A stretch of 64,000 nucleotides of DNA from Terasakiella pusilla DSM 6293 (lineage in GTDB: Bacteria > Pseudomonadota > Alphaproteobacteria > Rhodospirillales > Terasakiellaceae). The notes under the pieces are model-generated. The model did no database searches, was not told the origin of the DNA, and saw only the letters and a program-made list of their open reading frames with translations. A program made the translations under genes and the position numbers. The stretch is taken from the NCBI RefSeq assembly GCF_000688235.1, contig NZ_JHYO01000006.1:103455-167454 (forward strand), in the 5' to 3' direction. Positions within the stretch are counted from its first letter, which is position 1. Every line of letters begins with the position of its first letter. This document shows positions 26,369 through 36,531 of this stretch, piece by piece.

Positions 26369-27784
26369 CCACTTTTTAGGCTCAGTCTCTTCTGTTGAAG
26401 GGGCGACAGGTTCGAAGAACTCTGGGTGTTTTTGCTTGAAGCGCGAGGTGTTGGCATCATTCATGCGGACCGTTAGGGCGATATGGCCTTCAAGGTCTTG
26501 GCGTGAAATGACTTCCCCATGGCTATAAAGCCAGCTCAAGAGTTGGCCGTCACTATAAGGGATATCCAGCTCAAAGCTTGCGAAACGGGCGCTTAGAAGC
26601 TCGTTCACATCATTGAGAAGCTGTTCACACCCCTGCCCCGTGATGGCAGAAACCATCGCAATCCGGCCTTCTGATCGATCTGCGCGTGTCGAGATGGTTT
26701 CAATCTCTTCATCGCCCAGCAAGTCTGACTTGTTATAGACTTCGATCAGACAGTCTTCGAGTTTATCTTCAACGCCCAATGTTTTTAACACATCCAACAC
26801 ATCGGCCCGCTGGGCCTCCGTATCGGGGTGAGAGGCATCGCGCACATGTAAGATCACATCCGCTTCATGGACCTCTTCCAAGGTGGCATGAAAAGCTGCG
26901 ACCAGTTCGTGCGGCAGTTCAGAGATGAACCCCACCGTATCTGACAGGATCACATCACGGCCAGATGGCAGTGTGATCGATCGCATGGTCGGGTCCAGCG
27001 TGGCAAATAACAGGTCTTCCGCAAAGACTTTGGCATTTGTCAGGCGGTTAAACAGGGTTGATTTGCCGGCGTTGGTATATCCGACGAGGGCCACGATGGG
27101 ATAAGGTGTGTTGCGTCGTGATTTACGATGCAGTTCGCGCGTTCTTTTGACGTCTGTGAGGTCTTTTTTAAGACGCACGATGCGTTCGTCAATCAAACGG
27201 CGGTCAATCTCGATCTGGGATTCGCCGGGACCACCGATAAAGCCAAGGCCACCGCGTTGACGTTCCAAGTGGGTCCAAGACCGAACAAGGCGGGAGCGCT
27301 GATAGGTCAGCGCCGCCAGTTCAACCTGCAAAGAGCCTTCTGACGTTCTGGCGCGTTCCCCGAAGATTTCAAGGATCAGGCCGGTGCGGTCGATGACTTT
27401 ACAGTTCCAGGCTTTTTCAAGATTGCGTTGTTGGATCGGTGTGAGCGACGCATCTACGATGGCAAGGCCGATATCGCCTTCATCCCATTCGTTTTTAGAT
27501 TTGTCCACGCGACCGATCGTTGTCGCCAAGGCCTCAACGACACCCTGACCAAACAGAGTTGCCGGTTTGGGACGGGCAATATTGACCACTTCGCTATGGA
27601 CAACATCCACATGAATGGCAAGGGCAAGCCCGACACATTCATCTAGCCGGGCTTGAGGAGAACGAAGGTTTCCGCGCTCGTTCTTGAGATGCGGGTGAAC
27701 GACCAGACAAGCAGTGCGGTCGTTATCATTGCTCCACCCTTTATCCGAGGACACAGATTTGGATGGGAAGGTACTGTCTGTCAC
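26357..27784 (-). CDS. hflX: GTPase HflX
   Basis: 475 residues from a GTG that touches the hfq stop codon (TAA then GTG, no gap). The N-terminal HflX domain contains ARPATLFGQGVVEAL and RTGLILEIFGERARTSEGSLQVELAAL, with GPGESQIEIDRRL, then the G domain: GYTNAGKSTLFNRL (G1), DTVGFISELP (G3) and NKSDLL (G4). HflX binds ribosomes and splits stalled or heat-damaged 70S particles. It follows hfq as in most Proteobacteria and closes the ntr-hfq run. It converges on the MerR gene with a 12-base overlap. Confidence 0.97.
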   Translation of the reverse strand: MTDSTFPSKSVSSDKGWSNDNDRTACLVVHPHLKNERGNLRSPQARLDECVGLALAIHVDVVHSEVVNIARPKPATLFGQGVVEALATTIGRVDKSKNEWDEGDIGLAIVDASLTPIQQRNLEKAWNCKVIDRTGLILEIFGERARTSEGSLQVELAALTYQRSRLVRSWTHLERQRGGLGFIGGPGESQIEIDRRLIDERIVRLKKDLTDVKRTRELHRKSRRNTPYPIVALVGYTNAGKSTLFNRLTNAKVFAEDLLFATLDPTMRSITLPSGRDVILSDTVGFISELPHELVAAFHATLEEVHEADVILHVRDASHPDTEAQRADVLDVLKTLGVEDKLEDCLIEVYNKSDLLGDEEIETISTRADRSEGRIAMVSAITGQGCEQLLNDVNELLSARFASFELDIPYSDGQLLSWLYSHGEVISRQDLEGHIALTVRMNDANTSRFKQKHPEFFEPVAPSTEETEPKKWSPT

Positions 27785-28030
27785 TTAGTCTTCGTCTTCC
27801 GAAGTCGGATCAAACAGTTGAACCGGTGAAGATGGCATGATCGTGGAGATCGCATGCTTGTACACCAGTTGAGTGTGGCCGTCTCTGCGCAGGAGCACGG
27901 AGAAGTTATCGAACCACGTAACGATCCCTTGTAATTTGACGCCGTTAACCAAGAAAATGGTTACGGAGTTTTTCTGTTTCCGAATGTGGTTGAGAAAAAC
28001 GTCTTGTACGTTCTGGGACTTTTCAGCCAT
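27785..28030 (-). CDS. hfq: RNA chaperone Hfq
   Basis: 81 residues, the compact alphaproteobacterial form. The Sm1 motif [39 protein letters not shown] and the Sm2 region [11 protein letters not shown] are conserved. It forms a hexamer that pairs small RNAs with mRNAs. It starts 14 bases after the HAD phosphatase stop and abuts hflX. Confidence 0.98.
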   Translation of the reverse strand: MAEKSQNVQDVFLNHIRKQKNSVTIFLVNGVKLQGIVTWFDNFSVLLRRDGHTQLVYKHAISTIMPSSPVQLFDPTSEDED

Positions 28031-28044
28031 GGGTCTTAATTCCC

Positions 28045-28776
28045 TTAGTTATCTTTATAATTGGCATTTATGGTTTTAGTCTTTTTACAGAGCTGTCGCC
28101 GCCTGATCCATCTCCCCGACTTCACATTTTCGAATGCAGCTTGTAACTCTATGCAGTTATTGAAATACCAAGAAGGAGCGATGCCGTCAAACTCTCCTTG
28201 CATAGGGGGCTCATTTCTCACCAGTACACCTGTGCATCCAGCGTTCTTTGCGCACTCCAAATCCACGTCTGTATCCCCAACAAACCAAACGTCTGAACCC
28301 CTAGAGATTCCGCTGCCTTTAAGGGCTAATTCAACTGGTGCGGGATCGGGTTTGTCGTGGCTTGCGTCCCCTGCACCGAGTATCTTGTTGAAATATTTGT
28401 CCCATCCCAGATGTTCGGCTTCTTCGCGCAGGTACTTACCGCGCTTATTAGAGACCACGGCAAGGTAAAAACCCTTGGAATGCAAGGCTTTCAGCATGTT
28501 TTCTGCCCCTTTTAGGGGGCTAAGGCGCGAAATGTGAGATTCTTCGAATCGGGCATAAAAAATTTTACCCGCTTCTTCCCATCGATCCCCGAACAGTTCG
28601 GGGAAGCTATCACGCATGGATTTACGCACTCTTTCCTTTGTTTCTTCAAAGGTCCAGGGGGTATGGCCCATTTGTTCCAATGTGTAATTATTGGCATCAT
28701 GGATCGCTGGCCATGTATCCACCAAGGTGTTGTCCCAATCAAAGATAAGGGCTTTGGGCGGTGTAAACTCGGACAT
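28045..28776 (-). CDS. HAD-superfamily phosphatase (phosphoglycolate phosphatase-like)
   Basis: 243 residues. HAD motif I is [12 protein letters not shown], motif II VVSNKRG, and motifs [14 protein letters not shown] and [11 protein letters not shown], with a helical cap after motif I. It would dephosphorylate a small phosphate ester; the exact substrate is not evident. It sits between trkA and hfq on the same strand, a position commonly occupied by such a gene in Rhodospirillales-type genomes. The C-terminus carries a basic tail ([15 protein letters not shown]) beyond the domain. Confidence 0.9.
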   Translation of the reverse strand: MSEFTPPKALIFDWDNTLVDTWPAIHDANNYTLEQMGHTPWTFEETKERVRKSMRDSFPELFGDRWEEAGKIFYARFEESHISRLSPLKGAENMLKALHSKGFYLAVVSNKRGKYLREEAEHLGWDKYFNKILGAGDASHDKPDPAPVELALKGSGISRGSDVWFVGDTDVDLECAKNAGCTGVLVRNEPPMQGEFDGIAPSWYFNNCIELQAAFENVKSGRWIRRRQLCKKTKTINANYKDN

Positions 28777-28800
28777 GAATTTTGGTCTTTCTTATCGGTT

Positions 28801-30177
28801 CTAGAAAAATTCCAGACGTACAGAGAACATTTTTTCAACTTTGCGTACCGCATCGGACGCCGCAAACAAAACAACACGGTCTTTCGGTTGGACAATGGTG
28901 CCGCCGCGCGGGCTGATCACTTCCCCATTGCGCACGATCGCGCCGAGCAGAACGCCTGCCGGCATTTTGACTTCTTTCAGCGGTGCGCCGACCAGCGGGG
29001 AGGTTTCCAGTGCTTCGGCCTCAATCAATTCCCCAAAACCTTCGCGCAGGGAGTGAACAGAATGGATACGACCACGACGAACCTGTTGTAAGATTTGGGA
29101 GACCGTAATTGTGCGTGGGTTGACCACCACATCGATATCAAGGTTGTTGAGCAAAGGTTCATAGAGCGATTTGTTGATCAACGTCACCGCCCGTTGGGAC
29201 CCCATACGTTTGGCAAGCAGGGAGCCAAGGATATTGGTTTCATCATCATCCGTGACCGCAACGATGGTTTCTGCAGAATTAACGTTGGCTTCCATCAACA
29301 GTTCTTGGTCGCGCACATCGCCGCACAAGACCGTGGTTTTTGTCAGCTGAGAAGCGATTTGACGGGCGCGTTCTTCACTTTTTTCAATAATCTTGGCGTT
29401 GACCCATGGGTATTCCCTCTCCAACTGTTGAGCAAGGAACAGGCCAATGTTACCGCCGCCAAAGATCAGCAGGCGGCGGGCTTCGGTTTCATCGTGACCA
29501 AAGGCGGTCAGGGCGCGGGACATATGTTGTTCGTCAACCACAAAGTAGGCTTCATCACCCGCTAGGAACTGGTCATCCCCGTTCGGGATCAAGGACTTGC
29601 CATCACGGATCATGCCGACGACAACGATGTTTAGATCAGGGAACAATTGTGTCAACTGACGTAACGGGGTGTTGATCAGCGGGCAATCATCTTCACAGCG
29701 CACACCGACAAGGCGCACTTTACCGCCACACAACGGGATCATATCTGTTGCCCCGGGGACCGTCAGGCGGCGCATCACGGCCCGTGCAACTTCGATCTCT
29801 GGAGAAATGATCACGTCGATGGGCAAATTGTCGCGGGTATATAGATCCTGCCATTCGGGGGCGAGATAGCTTTGGGAGCGAATACGCGCGATTTTGGTTG
29901 GGACATTAAACAGGGAATGGGCCACTTGCGCCGCGACCATGTTAATTTCGTCCGTGTAGGTCACCGCGATCAGCATGTCGGCATTTTCGGCACCGGCTTC
30001 TTTTAGGACGTCAGGGTGGCTGGCATGGCCTGTCACGCCGCGACAGTCCAGCGTGTCTGTCAACTTACCGATCAGGGCTGGTGATTGGTCAACAACGGTC
30101 ACATCGTTATCTTCTAGGGCCAGATAATGGGCAATATTGGACCCGACCTGACCTGCGCCGCATATAATGACTTTCAT
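28801..30177 (-). CDS. trkA: Trk potassium uptake peripheral protein TrkA
   Basis: 458 residues with two RCK modules: the first Rossmann fold begins KVIICGAGQVGSNIAHYLA, the second LIFGGGNIGLFLAQQLE, each followed by a TrkA_C domain. It binds NAD(H) and gates the membrane TrkH/TrkG potassium channel, which is not encoded here. trkA after ntrX is the classic alphaproteobacterial arrangement; it starts 12 bases after the ntrX stop. Confidence 0.97.
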   Translation of the reverse strand: MKVIICGAGQVGSNIAHYLALEDNDVTVVDQSPALIGKLTDTLDCRGVTGHASHPDVLKEAGAENADMLIAVTYTDEINMVAAQVAHSLFNVPTKIARIRSQSYLAPEWQDLYTRDNLPIDVIISPEIEVARAVMRRLTVPGATDMIPLCGGKVRLVGVRCEDDCPLINTPLRQLTQLFPDLNIVVVGMIRDGKSLIPNGDDQFLAGDEAYFVVDEQHMSRALTAFGHDETEARRLLIFGGGNIGLFLAQQLEREYPWVNAKIIEKSEERARQIASQLTKTTVLCGDVRDQELLMEANVNSAETIVAVTDDDETNILGSLLAKRMGSQRAVTLINKSLYEPLLNNLDIDVVVNPRTITVSQILQQVRRGRIHSVHSLREGFGELIEAEALETSPLVGAPLKEVKMPAGVLLGAIVRNGEVISPRGGTIVQPKDRVVLFAASDAVRKVEKMFSVRLEFF

Positions 30178-30189
30178 AACACAATTGCC

Positions 30190-31569
30190 TTATTTTTTTT
30201 CGTCTGTCGTCAAACTTAGCGATTTCAACTTGCGATGCAAGGCTGAGCGCTCCATGCCGACAAAGGATGCTGTTTTCGAAATATTGCCGCCAAAGCGGTT
30301 GATTTGTGTATTCAGGTACTCACGTTCAAAAATCTCCCGCGCATCGCGCAGGGGCAGGCCCATAATTTCACTGCTTTGATCCCATTTCAAGTTTTCTGCA
30401 CCATTGCTGGTCAACTCGTTGGGAAGCATGTCGGCTTTGATCTCTTGATCGGCGCTGCCGGGGGCCATAATTAGGACCCGTTCAACAACGTTTCTGAGTT
30501 CGCGTACATTGCCCGGCCATTCATAGGCTTGCATGGCAGCGATGGCATCTTCCGAGAAAACCCGCGCCGCATGGCCCAGACTCTCTGCCGTTTTCTTCAT
30601 AAAGTACTCAGCGAGTTCCTGAATGTCTTCACGGTGTAGTTTCAAGGCCGGCAGTTCGATCGGTACGACGCTGAGACGATAGAAAAGGTCTTCGCGAAAG
30701 CGCCCTTCCGACATTTCCTGGTTTAAGTCTTTTGAGGATGTCGCAACCACGCGCACATCCACATCGACGGGCGTGTTGCCACCGATGCGCATAAAGCGTT
30801 GTTCTTGGAGGACGCGCACGATTTTACCTTGGGTGTCGGCGGGCATGTCTGCGACTTCGTCCAACAATAAGGTGCCATTGTGCGCTTGTTCAAAAAAACC
30901 GACTTTGCCGGGGCCATCTTTGGCCTGAACGCCAAACAGTTCACTTTCAACTTTATCGGCTTCCATGGTCGCGCAATTGAGGACAACAAAGGGCCCTTTG
31001 GCACGTTTGGACTGTAAATGCAGATGACGCGCACATACTTCTTTGCCCGACCCGGCTGGCCCTTGAATGAGCACGCGGGAGTTGGAGGGGGCAACCTTTT
31101 CAACGGCTTGGCGCAGTTGGTTCATGCGGTTGGAGGATCCGATAAGTTGATTTTCCACGGCCCCACGGGTGCGAAGCTCGGCATTTTCCCGTTTCAAGTC
31201 CGCGATTTCAAGCGCGCGGGTCACAGCCATCAGCAGGCGGTCGGTTTTAAAGGGCTTTTCAATAAAGTCATAGGCCCCGTCATGCAGCGCTTTTACGGCG
31301 GTCTCAATCGTGCCGTGACCACTCATCATCACGACAGGCAGATCCGGGTGTTCCTTTTTAATGGCCTTTAAAATCCCCAACCCGTCCAGCTTGCTGCCCT
31401 GCAGCCAGATGTCGAGCAGCACGAGACTTGGGCGGCGATTGCGCACGGTTTCCAGAGCTTGTATGTCGCCTGCTGCTTCGCGTGTTTCATAGCCTTCATC
31501 TTCAAGAATACCGGCAGTTAACATGCGGATGTCAGCTTCATCATCTACAATTAAAATATCATGCGCCAT
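30190..31569 (-). CDS. ntrX: Nitrogen assimilation response regulator NtrX
   Basis: 459 residues: receiver domain (1-120, DDEADIR, phospho-Asp in LVLLDIWLQGS, MMSGHGTIETAV), AAA+ domain (about 140-370) and a C-terminal Fis-type helix-turn-helix (NRFGGNISKTASFVGMERSALHRKLK). Walker A is GPAGSGKEVCARHLH. The sigma54-contact loop GAFTGA is missing: the region reads GVQAKDGPGKVGFFEQA, which is typical of NtrX and suggests it does not act as a normal sigma54 activator. Its start overlaps the ntrY stop by 11 bases, so it is coupled to its sensor kinase. Confidence 0.96.
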   Translation of the reverse strand: MAHDILIVDDEADIRMLTAGILEDEGYETREAAGDIQALETVRNRRPSLVLLDIWLQGSKLDGLGILKAIKKEHPDLPVVMMSGHGTIETAVKALHDGAYDFIEKPFKTDRLLMAVTRALEIADLKRENAELRTRGAVENQLIGSSNRMNQLRQAVEKVAPSNSRVLIQGPAGSGKEVCARHLHLQSKRAKGPFVVLNCATMEADKVESELFGVQAKDGPGKVGFFEQAHNGTLLLDEVADMPADTQGKIVRVLQEQRFMRIGGNTPVDVDVRVVATSSKDLNQEMSEGRFREDLFYRLSVVPIELPALKLHREDIQELAEYFMKKTAESLGHAARVFSEDAIAAMQAYEWPGNVRELRNVVERVLIMAPGSADQEIKADMLPNELTSNGAENLKWDQSSEIMGLPLRDAREIFEREYLNTQINRFGGNISKTASFVGMERSALHRKLKSLSLTTDEKK

Positions 31570-33868
31570 CTGTGACTAACCTCAATGCTGTATCCATTGC
31601 ACTTTCTTCCGAATTTTTAGGGTGTGTGGACTTTTGCTGCCCATGTTCTTCGAGTTCGGGGAAGCGAAGTTCAACAAGTGCCCCACCCCCGTCTTTATCT
31701 TTCAGGGCTAGTTTGCCCTGATGTTCTTCTATGATCTTTTTGGAGATGGCGAGGCCAAGGCCCGTCCCCTTTGTCCGTGTGGTTACATAAGGGTCTGTAA
31801 GGCGTTCACGCTCTTCTTGCGGGAAGCCTTTACCGTCATCTTCAATCCGAATGACAATCTCGTTATTTTCTTCCTGCACCGATAAGGCGATGTGACCGAT
31901 TGGGGCTTCCATTCCTTCCGGTAGCGGATCTTCGGGGTCGAGATCATATTTGCCGTAAATCCCTTCCGCCGCGTTTTTGATCAGGTTCGTCAACAGGCGG
32001 TTAAACTGCTGGCGATCACAGAGCAGTGTTATCTGTTCTTCCGGCATATCGAATTTGTAGTCGATTGACGATGTTCTGTTTTTTTCTAAGAACAGGACTT
32101 CACCACAAAGTTCCCACAGGTTTTCAGGTTTTAAAACCGGTCTTGGCATGCGCGCGAAGGACGAAAATTCATCAACCATCTGCCGCATATCATCAACCTG
32201 TCGGATGATTGTGTCTGTGCACATAGCAAAGGTTTCGGGGTCATTTTCGATGGTTTTTAAATACTTGCGTTTCAGGCGTTCTGCGGACAACTGGATGGGG
32301 GTCAGCGGGTTTTTAATCTCATGGGCAATGCGACGGGCAACGTTGGCCCACGCGGCACTGCGTTGGGCGCTTTGTAGCTCTGTAATGTCATCAAAAGTCA
32401 GGACATAGCCGATGATTTCCTCATCCACCCATTCTGCAGCGATGCTGGCGTTGATGATGCGCACCTGCCCATCGCGTAAGAGTTTGACTTCTGACTGCGT
32501 GGGGCGTTTGGGGGTCTGCTGTGCCTGATGAAAAAGATCTTCCAGTTCCGGCACCACATCATGGATGTGTTTGTCCTTGAGTTCACTGATCTCGGTTTTT
32601 AAAAACAAGCTGGAGAAACGGTTGGGAAGATGGATCAGCCCATTGGCATCTAACCCGATCACACCTGCACTGACGCCATCGAGAACGGTTTCGGTAAAGC
32701 GATGACGTTCTGCCAGTTCGCGGTGGGCGGTGATTAGTTCATTGCGGTGGCTTTGAAGCTGTTCCGCCATTCGGTTAAAGGCACGGCCCATCATGCCGAT
32801 TTCGTCCGCGCCATGTTCTTTGTTTACCCGTGCGCCCAAATCACCTTCACGGATGCGCTCTGTTGCGCCAATCAGGTCGGTCAAAGGGCTAACCATCTGG
32901 TTGGCAAACATCATGCCCAGCCAAGCTGCCGCCAGCAGAAGCATCAGGGCGATGATCAGAAAGATCATGACAAAGCTGATGTGAATGCCTTCGCGGCTTT
33001 GTTCAAGTTCGTAATATTGTTGGTAGGCGCGCTCCACACGATCAATGGAGCCGGTGATTTCCGGTGGGATAAAGCGACCGATAAACAGGTAGGTATCAAT
33101 GTAGCTGTCCAACTTAACAACGGCGCGCGCACGATCATTCTGGGGTTCAAAGGTGACGACGACCTCGTTTGCGTTGGCTTTGTCAAAAACTTCTTGGGAA
33201 ACCGTATCAAAGGCAAGGCTTAAGGTCAGCGCGGTACGTGCGATGGCACGACCCTGCCCGTCCAGCAAAGCTGCTTCAGCGAGGTTATTTTCCACGGCGA
33301 GGGTGTTCAGTTCACGTTCCAACTGCAAGCGCGAACGTGACAGGAAGGCAGCTTTGCGATTGAGGGTATTTGCCATGCCCAAGGCATCAATCTGGATGGT
33401 GCGGACATGTTCATCACGATAGGCTTTTGCAACGGTTTGGGAGGAACTCAAAGCGGTGGAAACCCGTTCGTTAAACCAAGATTGCATCCCCAGATTCAAG
33501 TAGAACCCGGCAAAAACAGCCACCAAAATAGCAGGCGTAACCGCAAGCAAACTGAAGAAAAGAACCAGTTTTGCCTGTAGCTTTGATCCCGCAACGCCTT
33601 TTGTATGCTGACTGCGCAATTTAATAATGCGCCGAATAATCAAGCTGCCGAGCAACAAGAGCAAAATCGCATCGATGTACAGCAGGTTGAGGATCAGGGA
33701 GGGGTTTGACCATTCGGGACCGGACTTAGTCATGGCGACAAAGGTCGCGACCCCCGATACAATTGTCGTAATGACAAGCAAAGAGGCCAATCGGCGCCCG
33801 ACACGGTAACGCCGAAACCAAGTCATGGATTTGGATAAACGGTCAGCATTGGATTTTGTTGCGGACAA
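31559..33868 (-). CDS. ntrY: Nitrogen regulation sensor histidine kinase NtrY
   Basis: 769 residues from the TTG at 33868, preceded by AGGGGAG; the frame is open to a TTG at 33931, but without a ribosome-binding site. Three N-terminal membrane helices (LASLLVITTIVSGVATFVAM, LLYIDAILLLLLGSLII, LVLFFSLLAVTPAILVAVFAGFYL), a periplasmic segment, a fourth helix (FVMIFLIIALMLLLAAAWLGMMF), HAMP, PAS (ETVLDGVSAGVIGLDANG), HisKA with [21 protein letters not shown] and HATPase with KNAAEGI and TGLGLAISKKII. It phosphorylates NtrX in response to nitrogen or redox cues. Confidence 0.96.
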   Translation of the reverse strand: MSATKSNADRLSKSMTWFRRYRVGRRLASLLVITTIVSGVATFVAMTKSGPEWSNPSLILNLLYIDAILLLLLGSLIIRRIIKLRSQHTKGVAGSKLQAKLVLFFSLLAVTPAILVAVFAGFYLNLGMQSWFNERVSTALSSSQTVAKAYRDEHVRTIQIDALGMANTLNRKAAFLSRSRLQLERELNTLAVENNLAEAALLDGQGRAIARTALTLSLAFDTVSQEVFDKANANEVVVTFEPQNDRARAVVKLDSYIDTYLFIGRFIPPEITGSIDRVERAYQQYYELEQSREGIHISFVMIFLIIALMLLLAAAWLGMMFANQMVSPLTDLIGATERIREGDLGARVNKEHGADEIGMMGRAFNRMAEQLQSHRNELITAHRELAERHRFTETVLDGVSAGVIGLDANGLIHLPNRFSSLFLKTEISELKDKHIHDVVPELEDLFHQAQQTPKRPTQSEVKLLRDGQVRIINASIAAEWVDEEIIGYVLTFDDITELQSAQRSAAWANVARRIAHEIKNPLTPIQLSAERLKRKYLKTIENDPETFAMCTDTIIRQVDDMRQMVDEFSSFARMPRPVLKPENLWELCGEVLFLEKNRTSSIDYKFDMPEEQITLLCDRQQFNRLLTNLIKNAAEGIYGKYDLDPEDPLPEGMEAPIGHIALSVQEENNEIVIRIEDDGKGFPQEERERLTDPYVTTRTKGTGLGLAISKKIIEEHQGKLALKDKDGGGALVELRFPELEEHGQQKSTHPKNSEESAMDTALRLVTDGA

Positions 33869-33963
33869 GGTCACTCCCCTTTTGCCGAAAGATGGCAGTT
33901 TGAAGGGGGAGTTTAGACGATATTGTTGCAAAGATGCAACACCTTGTACGAGCTGAAGCGAGA

Positions 33964-35412
33964 TTATTTTCCTGTAGTTTTGGTGATGGGGATATTTAGC
34001 TCACGTATCTTCTTGCGCAAGGTGTTTCGGTTCAAGCCCAAGACTTGCGCCGACTTAATCTGATTTCCGTTTGTTGCCTCCAATGTCATTGAAATTAAAG
34101 GTCTTTCCAGTTCTTTGAGAACGCGATCATACAGGCCCGCTGGGGGGAAGCCGTCATCATGGGCGTCGAAATAAGATCGTAGGTGGCGCTCAACAGCGCT
34201 CGACAGGTTGTCTGCGTCGGTATCCGATGGGTGTTGAGCATTTTGGGCGTTGAGTTCTGCGAGTTCCTGTTGGATGACTTCGAGTGTGATTGTTTCTTGA
34301 GAGTAGAGGGCAGCCAGACGGCGAATGACGTTTTCCAGCTCCCGCACGTTGCCGGGCCATGTATGTTGTTTCAGGCGTTCCAATGCTGATGTTTCAATGG
34401 TCTTCCAAGGCAGTCCTTCTTCAGCAACGAGGCTGAGGAAGTGATTTGCAAGTTCCGGGATATCTTCTGTGCGTTCACGCAAAGGGGGAAGACGGATGGG
34501 CACCACATTTAAGCGATAGTATAAATCTTCACGGAAGAGCCCCTGACGGATCAAGCTGCGCAAATCCCGGTGAGTTGCGGCGACAATACGTACGTTGGCT
34601 TTAATGGCTGTTGTGCCGCCAACCGTGGTGTACTCTCCTTCCTGCAAAACACGCAGGAGACGGGTTTGGGCTTCGGCGGGCATATCGCCGATTTCGTCAA
34701 GAAACAGTGTTCCGCCTTCGGCTTGTTCAAAGCGGCCGGATTTGCGGTTGGTTGCGCCGGTAAAAGAGCCTTTCTCATGACCGAACAGTTCACTTTCGAT
34801 CAGCTCTTTTGGGATGGCGGCCATGTTGAGGGCAACAAAGCTTCCGTTGCGGCGTTTACCATAGTCGTGCAGTGCGCGTGCAACCAGTTCCTTACCTGTC
34901 CCTGACTCCCCTGTAATCATCACCGATAAGTCCGTTCCCATCAATCGGGCGAGTGTGCGGTAGATATCTTGCATGGCGGCGGAACGTCCGATCAGGGGGA
35001 GTTCTTCTTCCATATTATTGTCGGGGACGCTGGCAGGTTTACAGGGTTGCGGTGTCTCTAAGGCGCGTTTAACGACAGCCAAAAGTTCGTTTAAATCAAA
35101 AGGTTTAGGCAAGTATTCGAAAGCGCCACGTTCAGTTGCGCGCACAGCTGTCATCAAGGTGTTTTGCGCACTCATAACGATGCAGCGCAGCTGTGGGCGG
35201 ATTTTTTTGATACGCGGGATCAGGTCAAGACCGTTTTCGTCCGGCATTACGACGTCGGTGATGACCAGATCGCCCTGCCCTTCGCTCACCCAACGCCATA
35301 GGGTGGCCGCATTACCTGTGACTTGAACGTTATAGCCGGCCCGTCCCAAAGCTTGGTTTAGGACGGTGCGGATGGCGGCGTCGTCGTCTGCAACAAGGAT
35401 GGTAGCGCTCAT
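33964..35412 (-). CDS. ntrC: Nitrogen regulation response regulator NtrC
   Basis: 482 residues: receiver ([18 protein letters not shown], phospho-Asp in [13 protein letters not shown]), sigma54 AAA+ domain with [17 protein letters not shown] (Walker A), the sigma54-contact loop as GSFTGA in [24 protein letters not shown] (Walker B), and a Fis-type HTH ([25 protein letters not shown]). It activates sigma54 promoters such as glnA under nitrogen limitation. It is 14 bases downstream of ntrB. Confidence 0.97.
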   Translation of the reverse strand: MSATILVADDDAAIRTVLNQALGRAGYNVQVTGNAATLWRWVSEGQGDLVITDVVMPDENGLDLIPRIKKIRPQLRCIVMSAQNTLMTAVRATERGAFEYLPKPFDLNELLAVVKRALETPQPCKPASVPDNNMEEELPLIGRSAAMQDIYRTLARLMGTDLSVMITGESGTGKELVARALHDYGKRRNGSFVALNMAAIPKELIESELFGHEKGSFTGATNRKSGRFEQAEGGTLFLDEIGDMPAEAQTRLLRVLQEGEYTTVGGTTAIKANVRIVAATHRDLRSLIRQGLFREDLYYRLNVVPIRLPPLRERTEDIPELANHFLSLVAEEGLPWKTIETSALERLKQHTWPGNVRELENVIRRLAALYSQETITLEVIQQELAELNAQNAQHPSDTDADNLSSAVERHLRSYFDAHDDGFPPAGLYDRVLKELERPLISMTLEATNGNQIKSAQVLGLNRNTLRKKIRELNIPITKTTGK

Positions 35413-35426
35413 TTATCTGGTTCCTT

Positions 35427-36530
35427 TTAGACCGTCAGGGGGCCGTGGTGTTTTTCTGAATACATGGGGAGCATTAGGCGGAAAATGGTTTTATTGGGTT
35501 CGCTTTCGCATTCAATCAATCCACCGTGATCACCGATCATTTTGGCGACGAGGGCAAGGCCAAGGCCGCTGCCTTTGGCTTTGGTGGTGACAAACGGTTC
35601 AAACAATTGGTTACGCAGGTCATCCGGTATGCCCGGGCCATTATCCTGAATGGATACAAGCAACGGCAGGTGAACGCGGGTATTGGACCCGGGGACCGCC
35701 AGACGTACGCCATGTTGATAGGCAGTGGTCAGGGTGATTTCTGCCGTATCATGGATGGCGGCTTCGCAGGCGTTTTTAACAAGGTTCAAGACAATTTGAA
35801 TGAGGTTGTCCTTGTTGCCGAAAACCGGTGGCAAAGAAGGGTCATATTGTTCGGTAAAGCGCACGTGTTTGCCAAATCCGTTTTGGGCGAGTTGACGCAC
35901 ATGTTCAAGGACTTGGTGAATGTTGACCGCCTCGCGCTTGATGGGCCGCCCGTCAGAGAAAGATTCCATCCGGTCAACCAAGGCACAAATGCGATCGGTC
36001 TCGTCGGTTATGAGTTTCGTCAGGGGCTTGTCTTCGTCGCTGGCTGTAGTTTCCAGCAATTGTGCCGCCCCGCGGATGCCGGAGAGCGGGTTTTTGATCT
36101 CATGGGCCAGCATGGCAGACATGGCGGTAATGGTGCGCGCTGCGGAGCGATGCTTGAGTTGGCGGGCAATCTGGTCAGCAAGGGAGCGTTTGGTCATGGT
36201 CAGGATGATCAGGGAGGTGTCCTCGATCAGGGGGGACGCATGAGCGTTGACCAGATGTTTACCAATGCGCGGGGACTCGATGGTGATGCTGTTTTCTGAC
36301 ACGTTGGATCGGTCGGTTCGGGCTTGTGCAATCAGGGCATGAACCGGACTGTCGGCGGGGATATATTCTTCCAGGGGCCGTCCTTCGAGGTATTTGGCGC
36401 TGGCTTGAAGGAGTTGCTCGCCGCTGGTGTTGACGAATTTGATGGTACTGTCCGGTGCGATCACAAAGACGCAGGCCGTGACAGAATTCAGGATGACTTC
36501 CCCATCGAAGGAGACCGGTTTTTTGGGCAT
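35427..36530 (-). CDS. ntrB: Nitrogen regulation sensor histidine kinase NtrB
   Basis: 367 residues, cytosolic. An N-terminal PAS domain ([22 protein letters not shown]) is followed by HisKA with the phospho-acceptor in [21 protein letters not shown] and HATPase with [19 protein letters not shown] and [13 protein letters not shown]. It phosphorylates or dephosphorylates NtrC under PII control. It lies one base after the dusB stop in the nifR3-ntrBC operon. Confidence 0.97.
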   Translation of the reverse strand: MPKKPVSFDGEVILNSVTACVFVIAPDSTIKFVNTSGEQLLQASAKYLEGRPLEEYIPADSPVHALIAQARTDRSNVSENSITIESPRIGKHLVNAHASPLIEDTSLIILTMTKRSLADQIARQLKHRSAARTITAMSAMLAHEIKNPLSGIRGAAQLLETTASDEDKPLTKLITDETDRICALVDRMESFSDGRPIKREAVNIHQVLEHVRQLAQNGFGKHVRFTEQYDPSLPPVFGNKDNLIQIVLNLVKNACEAAIHDTAEITLTTAYQHGVRLAVPGSNTRVHLPLLVSIQDNGPGIPDDLRNQLFEPFVTTKAKGSGLGLALVAKMIGDHGGLIECESEPNKTIFRLMLPMYSEKHHGPLTV

Positions 36531-36531
36531 T

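Noticed and set aside
35526..36299. 257-codon open frame antisense to ntrB
   Set aside because: Shadow frame; ntrB on the other strand has all kinase motifs.
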